Shown piece by piece: positions 25,474 to 31,575 of a stretch of 64,000 bases of DNA (the first letter of the stretch is position 1; each line of letters begins with the position of its first letter). The DNA lies in assembly GCA_049324835.1 (NCBI GenBank), contig JBMOMT010000043.1:124001-188000 (forward strand), in the 5' to 3' direction. This DNA is from JBMOMT01 sp049324835 (lineage in GTDB: Bacteria; Chloroflexota; Anaerolineae; CAYNKW01). Below the pieces are notes generated by a model that saw only the letters and a list, made by a program, of their open reading frames with translations, did no database searches and was not told the origin of the DNA. A program made the translations under genes and the position numbers.

Positions 25474-25606
25474 GTAACTGCCCAGCCTACCCTCCCGCAG
25501 GCTAAAATCTGACCGGCTGGACTCGCCAAGTCTGCAAACTGTAGCAGTACAAGGCGGCACGGCATGCCGTGCCCCTACCAGAGCCTGCGGGAGGGTGAAC
25601 AGTTAC
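25474..25606. mobile_element. MITE-like element, copy B (133 bp)
   Basis: The left end GTAACTGCCCAG and right end GAACAGTTAC form inverted repeats that continue into CCTCCCGCAGGCT / AGCCTGCGGGAGG. The flanking 8-bp duplication CAGAAACT is perfect (25466-25473 and 25607-25614). The interior holds an 18-bp perfect palindrome (25556-25573, GGCACGGCA/TGCCGTGCC) of another dispersed type. It has no coding capacity. It ends 13 bases before the first ribosome site of the peroxiredoxin gene. Confidence 0.88.
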
Positions 25607-25637
25607 CAGAAACTAAAGAAAGGAGGTGAAACCGAAA

Positions 25638-25748
25638 ATGACAACCGAGACAGAGGGATGTGTTCGGACGGCCGGCGGCCCGGCGGAGGAACCGCCGCCG
25701 GCGCCATCTTTAGAACCGACAGATTCTTTACCAAAGGAGGTTAAAACG
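25638..25748 (+). other. In-frame 37-codon upstream extension of the peroxiredoxin gene
   Basis: AAGGAGGTG (25620-25628) is followed nine bases later by an ATG at 25638. The frame runs without a stop into the downstream ATG at 25749, which has its own perfect AAAGGAGG (25733-25740). The extension is Pro/Glu-rich with one Cys and is not part of the peroxiredoxin fold. A GC-rich CGGCGG/CCGCCG hairpin (about 25681-25698) lies between. It could give a longer isoform or act as a translated leader. Confidence 0.45.
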
Positions 25749-26354
25749 ATGACGGTAGCACGTGTGGGCAAACAAGCACCCGATTTCCAGGCTCCCGCCT
25801 ATTTTGCCGGCGCTTTTAAGAACTTTAAGCTTGCGGACTATCGGGGCAAGTGGGTTCTGCTTTGTTTCTATCCCGGTGATTTCACCTTTGTTTGACCAAC
25901 CGAGTTGGCGGCGGTCGCCGCCAAAAAGGCCGAGTTGGATCAGCTCGGTGTGCAGGTGCTGTCTGTGAGCACCGACAGCGTCTTTACCCACAAGATTTGG
26001 CAAGAAGAAGAGTTAAGCAAGATGGTGGAGGGGGGCTTTCCGTTTCCGATGCTCTCCGACGCCACGGGCGCCGTGGGCCAGTTGTACGGTATTTATGACG
26101 AGGCTGCCGGTGTGGACATCCGCGGCCGTTTTATCATCGATCCCGATGGCGTCATCCAGGCCATGGAAGTTCTGACGCCGCCTGTGGGTCGCAAAGTGGA
26201 CGAGTTAATCCGCCAGATCAAGGCCTTCCAACACGTGCGTGCCACCGGTGAGGTCACGCCAGCGGGTTGGCAACCGGGCAAACCGACACTCAAACCCGGC
26301 CCGGCGTTGGTGGGCAAGGTCTGGAAAGAATGGACTGTCGATAACGCCTTCTGA
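25749..26354 (+). CDS. Selenocysteine-containing peroxiredoxin (AhpC/Prx1-like), TGA read as Sec
   Basis: A 201-residue thiol-peroxidase-fold protein reducing peroxides. The N-terminal 'VGKQAPDFQAPAYF' and 'WVLLCFYPGDFTFV' lead into an in-frame TGA (25893-25895), then 'PTELAAVAAKKAELDQLGV' continues in the same frame to a normal C-terminus. The family motif is DFTFVCPTEL, so the TGA replaces the peroxidatic Cys (residue 49). A SECIS-like hairpin follows. The usual resolving-Cys segment 'EVCPAGW' reads 'EVTPAGW', and Cys39 is the only cysteine, so this is a one-Sec enzyme needing an outside reductant. Reading TGA as a stop would leave two useless fragments. No sel genes are in the window. Confidence 0.9.
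25905..25924 (+). promoter_or_regulatory. Bacterial SECIS element
   Basis: Stem TTGGCGGC (25905-25912) / GCCGCCAA (25917-25924) capped by loop GGTC (25913-25916). The loop begins 18 bases after the TGA, within the window bacterial SelB hairpins use, and a GGU-type apical loop is their hallmark. It lies within coding sequence, as expected in bacteria. Confidence 0.8.
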
Positions 26355-26390
26355 GCAGGCGCTCAGAATTAGCAGCAATTTAGAAACCCA

Positions 26391-26418
26391 GAGCCCTCCG
26401 TGTGATGGCGGAGGGCTC
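26391..26418 (+). terminator. Hairpin after the peroxiredoxin gene
   Basis: GAGCCCTCCG (26391-26400) and CGGAGGGCTC (26409-26418) form a perfect 10-bp stem with an 8-base loop. The following TCTGTTGG is only weakly T-rich, so partial termination or processing before the DUF3786 gene is likely. Confidence 0.55.
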
Positions 26419-26435
26419 TCTGTTGGTGATGGAGG

Positions 26436-27221
26436 ATGATGGTGGACTGGACAGCGATTCAGAACGTCCAGGATTACCTCAAGTGGTTGTCGGCCAGCCG
26501 GGAGCAGCCCTATCAACGCAGCCTCGACGAGGCGCGACGCGTTATATCTGACATCGACCTCGACCAGGCATCCCGGCGCAGCGGCGCTATCTACAAGCCA
26601 CTGCCAGATAACAGCGGCAGGGGGGTGTTCATTCTGCCTTTCTTGGGGCAGGATTATATCATCGGCTATCCGGGCTTTAAAATAGTGGCTGCCAAAACCC
26701 GCCGCGAGCCATCGGTTTACCGCCAGGTGATCCTGTTACATTATCTGGCCACCGTCGACGATGCCCACGTACCGCTGGGTTTTGTGAACCTGAGCGGACT
26801 GCCGCATGGTCGACCCTACCAGCACGCCCTCCAAAAGGGAGTTCTTGAGCCGCTGGCCCACGCCTATGCCAACGATCTGAATCTCTTTCGTCTGGCGGCC
26901 CAAAGGTTGGGTGGGCGTCCGCTGGAAGTTCAAGGTCACAAGGGTTTGACCTTTTCCTTCTGGCCGCTGCCCCGGCTGCCCATGGGACTCTCTGTTACGC
27001 CTGGCGACGACGAGCTTGGCGCTCAGGCTCACCTGCTGGTGGATCTCAACGCCGAAAAGTGGCTGCCCATCTACGATACTGCCATCGTGGGGCGGTTGTT
27101 GTGCCAGACACTCTTGCGACTCAGGTCCAGTAGCGGGAGAGCAGTCGGGTTGACCGATGTGACCACCCAGGACGATGGCGCACTGTATGGCTCGGCCATC
27201 GATCCTGAACACAAGAGTTGA
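26436..27221 (+). CDS. DUF3786-like protein
   Basis: A 261-residue soluble protein with the DUF3786 pattern: 'VFILPFLGQDYIIGYPGFKI', 'VILLHYLATVDDAHVP', 'FVNLSGLPHGRPYQHAL' and a C-terminal 'HLLVDLNAEKWLPIYDTAIV'. The family occurs in anaerobes and often neighbours corrinoid or CO dehydrogenase genes, as here near cooS. The molecular function is unknown. GGAGG directly abuts the first ATG (26436). The ATG at 26439 or GTG at 26442 are better spaced, so the true start may be one or two codons in. Confidence 0.65.
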   Translation: MMVDWTAIQNVQDYLKWLSASREQPYQRSLDEARRVISDIDLDQASRRSGAIYKPLPDNSGRGVFILPFLGQDYIIGYPGFKIVAAKTRREPSVYRQVILLHYLATVDDAHVPLGFVNLSGLPHGRPYQHALQKGVLEPLAHAYANDLNLFRLAAQRLGGRPLEVQGHKGLTFSFWPLPRLPMGLSVTPGDDELGAQAHLLVDLNAEKWLPIYDTAIVGRLLCQTLLRLRSSSGRAVGLTDVTTQDDGALYGSAIDPEHKS

Positions 27222-27230
27222 TCGGTTTGT

Positions 27231-27259
27231 TTGACGCATGAGGAAAAATGCCGTACAAT
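27231..27259 (+). promoter_or_regulatory. Promoter for the zinc-ribbon membrane protein gene
   Basis: TTGACG (27231-27236), 17 bp, TACAAT (27254-27259), start near 27266. It rules out the ATG at 27238 as start. Confidence 0.65.
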
Positions 27260-27288
27260 TCCGCCATACTTTCAGGAGGCAAATCGGG

Positions 27289-28296
27289 ATGGTAGTGTGG
27301 TGGACAGCGCTCAAGCGTACACTGGCAGTCTTGTTTGCGGTTGGTTTGTTGGGGGCGGGTACAGGCATCCAGGCCCAGGGAACGGAGCCGGTACGCCTGT
27401 CGACGCTGGAAATCGCACTGTGGCCCGAATTCGATCGGCCCCAGCTACTGGTCATCTTTCAGGGACGCCTGGCAGACGACGTTTCTCTGCCCGCCGTTCT
27501 GACATTGACCATGCCGGCCGCAGCGGGCGAGCCGCACGCAGTGGCCTCCGTCGACGAGCAGGGCCAGCGTTTGACAGCCGCCTACACTGTCCAGACCACA
27601 GGTGAGGAAACCCAAATTACCTACACCGCGCTGGAGCACCTGGGTTTTCAATTCGAGTACTACTGGGATGTCATCCAGGTGACGGGCAACCGGCGCGAGT
27701 TTGCCTTTGCCTATGCCCTGGACGTGCCGGTCGACGATTTGACGTTAGAGCTGCAACAACCCCTCGATGCCAGCCATCTGACTTTGACACCAACAGCCAG
27801 CCAGGCAACGCCGGGTTTTGGCAACCTGACCTACCATCTCTTGCCTCTGGGCGCACTGCCGGCGGGCCAGGAAATCTCGTGGCAGGTGAGCTACGACAAA
27901 GCCAGCTCGCGGCTCTCTGTGGAGGCCGTGCCCACGAGCGCGCCGGTCTCCGATGCCTCGGCGAGTGATGCCCCTCAGGGCAATGCCTCGTTGGGAGCTG
28001 TTTTGGCCATCGGCGCGGCGCTGATCGTGGTGGCCGGCGGTTTCTGGTACCTCGGTTCCCGGCAGCGTGGTCAACCCGCGCCGCATTCTCTGGCGCGCAT
28101 GGCCCATCCTCAAAGCGCAAGAAAACGTAAGGACAGGAAGAAAAACTCACCCCAGAGCCAAAAAGACCCGGCCGCAGCCCATACCTCTCAGGAGATTGTT
28201 TTTCCGGCGGGTGGTTTTTGCCATCGCTGCGGTGCGGCGTTGGCAGCAGATGCCCTGTTTTGCCATCGTTGCGGCACACCACGCAAGGGAACCTGA
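27289..28296 (+). CDS. Membrane-anchored protein with C-terminal zinc ribbon
   Basis: A 335-residue protein of unknown function. A signal-like segment ('TLAVLFAVGLLGAGTGIQAQ') begins the protein. Residues about 30-220 form an extracytoplasmic beta-rich domain. One membrane helix follows ('LGAVLAIGAALIVVAGGFWY'), then a basic stretch and a double CxxC zinc ribbon, 'FCHRCGAALAADALFCHRCG'. The zinc ribbon would be cytoplasmic, suggesting a sensor-like layout. The ATG at 27289 follows CAGGAGG by nine bases. It is one base from the next gene and probably cotranscribed. Confidence 0.75.
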   Translation: MVVWWTALKRTLAVLFAVGLLGAGTGIQAQGTEPVRLSTLEIALWPEFDRPQLLVIFQGRLADDVSLPAVLTLTMPAAAGEPHAVASVDEQGQRLTAAYTVQTTGEETQITYTALEHLGFQFEYYWDVIQVTGNRREFAFAYALDVPVDDLTLELQQPLDASHLTLTPTASQATPGFGNLTYHLLPLGALPAGQEISWQVSYDKASSRLSVEAVPTSAPVSDASASDAPQGNASLGAVLAIGAALIVVAGGFWYLGSRQRGQPAPHSLARMAHPQSARKRKDRKKNSPQSQKDPAAAHTSQEIVFPAGGFCHRCGAALAADALFCHRCGTPRKGT

Positions 28297-28297
28297 A

Positions 28298-30031
28298 ATG
28301 GCGTCGGGTGGATCGGCAAACCGGTTGATTTGTAGCTTCATTCTCGCCCTGGCCTTCCTGGTGACATCGTCGCCTGGCGGCATCGAGATGGCAGGCGCGT
28401 CGTCTTTACCCGGCCGCATCGCCTTTGCCGCCTGTGTGGCCGGCAACTGGGACCTTTACTCGGTGGCCGCCGATGGCTCTGACCTGCGCCGCCTGACCCT
28501 CGACCCCGCCGACGACCTCGACCCGGCCTTCAGCCCCGATGGCGCTCGCCTGGCCTTCACTTCGCGCCGCGACGGCTACTGGAATCTCTACGTCCTGGAT
28601 CTGTCCAGCGGCGAGCTGGCGCAACTGACCGATCACTCCCACTATGACGGCGCGCCGGCCTGGAGCCCCGATGGCCGCCAGATCGTCTTCGAATCGTTTC
28701 GCGCCGGCGATCTGGACATCTGGCTGGTACAGGCCGACGGCGGCCAGCCGGTCAACCTCACCCCCGATTCTCCCGCCGGCGACGCCGGCCCGGTCTGGAG
28801 CCCCGATGGCCGCGCCATCGCTTTCACCTCCTGGCGCACCGGCGACCGCGATATTTTCCTGCTCGACGTGGCCACGCTGGCCGTGACCCAGTTCACCAGC
28901 AGCCCCGACACCGAAGAGCGCCCGGCCTGGAGCCCCGATGGCAGCCGGCTGGCCTACGTGGCCGAGCCGGGCTACACCCGCGAGGTTTACGCCGCCGACG
29001 TAACCCACCCGCCGGCGGCGGAGGGAGGGCAGACGCGCCTCACCTGGCTGGCTCGCGACGACGCTTTTGCCTGGGCGCCAGAGGGCCCTACCTTCGCTGC
29101 CGTGTGGCGTCGGCCCGACGGCGACCATCTGCTGGTGCACACGCCGCAGGCCACGGGCGAACTGCCGCGTAGTCTCGTCGGCCCGGCGATGCTGGGCGAG
29201 CGTATCTCGTGGGCCGGTTCTGCCCCGGCCTGGGGTGAGCCGCTGGCGGCGCTCGGCGCGCCGGACATTCCTTTCACAGAGCCGCTGCTGCATCCCGACC
29301 CACCCTTCGAGCGGGTCGAGCTGCCCGGCGTCGAGACCGGCCTCGCCAAACTCAGCGATACCGTGGACGGATCGTTTAATACCTTGCGCGGTCGGGTGCT
29401 GGCCGATTCGGGACACGATTTTTTGGGCCGTCTGAGTGAAGCGCTGCGCCCGCTGGATTTCTACAGCGACGCCTCGGCCTATGCCAGTTGGCACAAAGCC
29501 GGCCGGGCGTTCGATACGCTGCTCGACTATTTCGACCGGCGCGGGCCGCTGCTGGAAATCGCCCGCGAGAACATTGGCGGCGATACCTACTGGCGGCTCT
29601 TTTTGCGCGCCGCCAGGCAGGATGGCAGCCAGGGCCGGCCGCTGACCATCAGCCCGTGGGATCACAGTTACGAGGGCCGTGAGGTGCGAGGGGCAGGCCA
29701 GGGGGGTGCGCCGGAGCCGATGCCGGCCGCCTATTACGTGGACCTGACCACGCTGCTGCTGCTGCACGGCTGGCAGCGCATCGCCGCCCACGATGACCCC
29801 CAGTTCCACTGGCACCAGGCTTTTAAGGCCATGGAATACTGGCATTTCCAAAAGACAGATGGCCTGGGCTGGTACGAGGCCATGCTCCAGGTCTGGGATG
29901 CCGGGACGATCGCCGACTGGTTTGGCTGGCAGGCCATGACCGAAAAAGAGACGGTCATGCCGTGGATGGTGGCCGCCAAAGGTGTGCCGCTGCCTGCCGC
30001 CGAGGGCCACCTGCGCCGCCTGCGGCCCTGA
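28298..30031 (+). CDS. PD40/TolB-like propeller fused to an M15-type peptidase-like domain
   Basis: A 577-residue exported protein. After a signal peptide, residues 45-260 hold about five PD40 strands ('FSPDGARLAFTSRRDGYWNL', 'WSPDGRQIVFES', 'WSPDGRAIAFTSWR', 'WSPDGSRLAYV'), a beta-propeller blade series. The C-terminal half contains 'SWHKAGRAFD' and, later, 'MEYWHFQ', which match the SxHxxGxAxD and ExWHF zinc-site motifs of M15 D-Ala-D-Ala carboxypeptidases. This gives a predicted cell-wall peptidase carried on a propeller. Activity is inferred from motifs alone. AAGGGA precedes the ATG. Confidence 0.75.
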   Translation: MASGGSANRLICSFILALAFLVTSSPGGIEMAGASSLPGRIAFAACVAGNWDLYSVAADGSDLRRLTLDPADDLDPAFSPDGARLAFTSRRDGYWNLYVLDLSSGELAQLTDHSHYDGAPAWSPDGRQIVFESFRAGDLDIWLVQADGGQPVNLTPDSPAGDAGPVWSPDGRAIAFTSWRTGDRDIFLLDVATLAVTQFTSSPDTEERPAWSPDGSRLAYVAEPGYTREVYAADVTHPPAAEGGQTRLTWLARDDAFAWAPEGPTFAAVWRRPDGDHLLVHTPQATGELPRSLVGPAMLGERISWAGSAPAWGEPLAALGAPDIPFTEPLLHPDPPFERVELPGVETGLAKLSDTVDGSFNTLRGRVLADSGHDFLGRLSEALRPLDFYSDASAYASWHKAGRAFDTLLDYFDRRGPLLEIARENIGGDTYWRLFLRAARQDGSQGRPLTISPWDHSYEGREVRGAGQGGAPEPMPAAYYVDLTTLLLLHGWQRIAAHDDPQFHWHQAFKAMEYWHFQKTDGLGWYEAMLQVWDAGTIADWFGWQAMTEKETVMPWMVAAKGVPLPAAEGHLRRLRP

Positions 30032-30049
30032 ATCACTCAGGTGACACTC

Positions 30050-30082
30050 AGGTGACAGTCACCTTCAAGGTGACTGTCACCT
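30050..30082. repeat. REP-like palindrome R1
   Basis: Perfect 16-bp inverted arms (30050-30065 and 30067-30082) around one base; each arm is itself an AGGTGAC-A-GTCACCT palindrome. A further partial AGGTGACACTC precedes it. The same core recurs at 33971-34021 and 34659-34691. Confidence 0.85.
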
Positions 30083-30091
30083 TTCTTCACC

Positions 30092-30120
30092 TTCACAAAA
30101 CCCCCAAAACGTGATACAAT
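30092..30120 (+). promoter_or_regulatory. Promoter for the NTPase-TPR operon
   Basis: TTCACA (30092-30097), 17 bp, TACAAT (30115-30120). The predicted start near 30127 falls in the left target duplication of MITE copy C, so the inserted element is transcribed as part of the leader. Confidence 0.55.
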
Positions 30121-30129
30121 AGGCCAGGC

Positions 30130-30249
30130 GTAACTGCTCAGCCTACCCGCCCGCAGGCTGGAAAACCGACTGAAATCGTTTGCCGGCTTGGATACTTGCC
30201 GATTTCTACTCGAAACCACTTCCAAGCCTGCGGGCGGGTGAGCAGTTAC
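30130..30249. mobile_element. MITE-like element, copy C (120 bp)
   Basis: Ends GTAACTGCTCA (30130-30140) and TGAGCAGTTAC (30239-30249) are perfect inverted repeats. The arms continue as CCCGCCCGCAGGCTGG / CCAAGCCTGCGGGCGGG with a 5-base offset. GGCCAGGC flanks both sides (30122-30129 and 30250-30257), a perfect 8-bp duplication. It sits between promoter and NTPase gene, giving the operon a long hairpin leader. Confidence 0.92.
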
Positions 30250-30297
30250 GGCCAGGCACAAGTAGCTGTATTTCGATTTGGAGTGGGGAGAAATATC

Positions 30298-31575
30298 ATG
30301 GAACTGCTACGCAAAGCCGCAAACCTGAGCGAGGCGTATGTGCTCCTCGACCCCGATCGCCCGTTGGAGGGAGAATGGCTGGAAAAGTTCTATGCCGAAC
30401 GGCCAGATGAAGCCAGCATCGCCCCGCTGATGGACGAACTGCTGCTCGATCCGAGTCGCGAGGACAAGACCATCTTTACCGGTCACCGGGGAAGTGGCAA
30501 AACCACCGAGCTGGCGCGGCTGGAAGAGGCGCTGCGGCCCAGCCATACCGTCGTGCGTTTTAACGTCGAGGGGCTGCTCAGTCTGGGCGATGTGGATTAC
30601 GCCGACCTGCTCGTCGTGCTGGGCTTGCAGGTGTTTCGGGCTGCCGGCGAGAGTGGTGTCGGACTGGACGAGGCCAAGCGCGAGGCGCTGCGTTTCTGGT
30701 ACGAGACGCACATCCTGGAAGAGAGTGAGCGCGGCGGGCTGAAGAGCGAGGTGGGCGGCGAATTGAACGCTGTCATCGCCAAGTTTATCCTCAAGCTGAC
30801 CAGTGACACCCCTTACCGGCGCGAGACGGTGCGCGCCCAGGCGCAGGCCAATCTTTCTGACCTGCTGGAGCGGCTGAACGAGCTGCTTGAGGACCTGCAA
30901 AAGAAATCAGGCCGGCGCACCCTGGTCATCATAGACGGGCTGGACAAGATGCTCGACCGCAACCAGGTGCGCGACCTGTTTTGCCAGGGGGCCAACGCGC
31001 TCCTCGAGCCGCGGTGCCGCATCGTTTACACCGTGCCGCTGGCCCTCTACCACACCAACGATTTCCACCAGGTGCGCATGTCCTTCCCGCGCCACTTTTC
31101 GCTGCCCAACATCAAAACGGTCGAGCGCAATGGCACGCCGTGCCCGGAGGGGCAGACCGCCCTGCGCCGCATTCTCGAAGCGCGGCTGATGCCCGGCCTG
31201 CTGACGGACGAGGCGATCTCGCAGTTGGTGACCCTGTGTGGCGGCCTGCTCAAAGAGCTGATCACCCTGGCCCGCAACGCGGTGCTGCACGCGCGGCGGC
31301 TGCGCGGCGAAAAAGGCCCGGTCGAGGTGGAGGATGTCGAATATGCTGCTCGCCAGGTGCGCAACAGCTACCGCGCCGGGCTGACCGAGGCGCAGCAGCG
31401 TGAGCTGTGGCGCATTTTTCGGGGCGGGCGCTTTGTCAACAGCGAGCTGGCCCGCGAGCTGCTGCACAACCTGAGCCTGCTCGAGTACAACGGCGGCGAT
31501 GCCTGGTGGGCCATCCATCCGGTCGTCCGGCCGTTGCTGGAAGAACGGGCGGAGGAGTTCGATGCGCCAGCCTGA
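30298..31575 (+). CDS. P-loop NTPase (STAND/AAA-like), partner of the TPR protein
   Basis: A 425-residue ATPase. Walker A 'GHRGSGKTTEL' is at 62-72 and Walker B 'TLVIIDGLDKM' at about 208-218. A helical lid and winged-helix-like C-terminus ('GGLLKELITLARNAV', 'NLSLLEYNGGDAWWAIHPVV') follow, as in STAND/NACHT-type regulators. There is no fused sensor; that role is probably taken by the TPR protein, whose ATG lies 14 bp inside this gene. GGGGAG is eight bases before the ATG. The role is not known; such NTPase plus repeat-protein pairs are common in signalling and conflict systems. Confidence 0.75.
   Translation: MELLRKAANLSEAYVLLDPDRPLEGEWLEKFYAERPDEASIAPLMDELLLDPSREDKTIFTGHRGSGKTTELARLEEALRPSHTVVRFNVEGLLSLGDVDYADLLVVLGLQVFRAAGESGVGLDEAKREALRFWYETHILEESERGGLKSEVGGELNAVIAKFILKLTSDTPYRRETVRAQAQANLSDLLERLNELLEDLQKKSGRRTLVIIDGLDKMLDRNQVRDLFCQGANALLEPRCRIVYTVPLALYHTNDFHQVRMSFPRHFSLPNIKTVERNGTPCPEGQTALRRILEARLMPGLLTDEAISQLVTLCGGLLKELITLARNAVLHARRLRGEKGPVEVEDVEYAARQVRNSYRAGLTEAQQRELWRIFRGGRFVNSELARELLHNLSLLEYNGGDAWWAIHPVVRPLLEERAEEFDAPA

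Noticed and set aside
25893..25895. TGA as a true stop, making the peroxiredoxin a pseudogene
   Set aside because: The frame continues with full family similarity, no other lesions occur, the TGA is exactly at the catalytic Cys position, and a SECIS-like hairpin follows.
28406..30010. A 534-codon minus-strand frame opposite the PD40 protein
   Set aside because: It mirrors the repetitive propeller codons; the plus-strand product has a signal peptide and clear domains.
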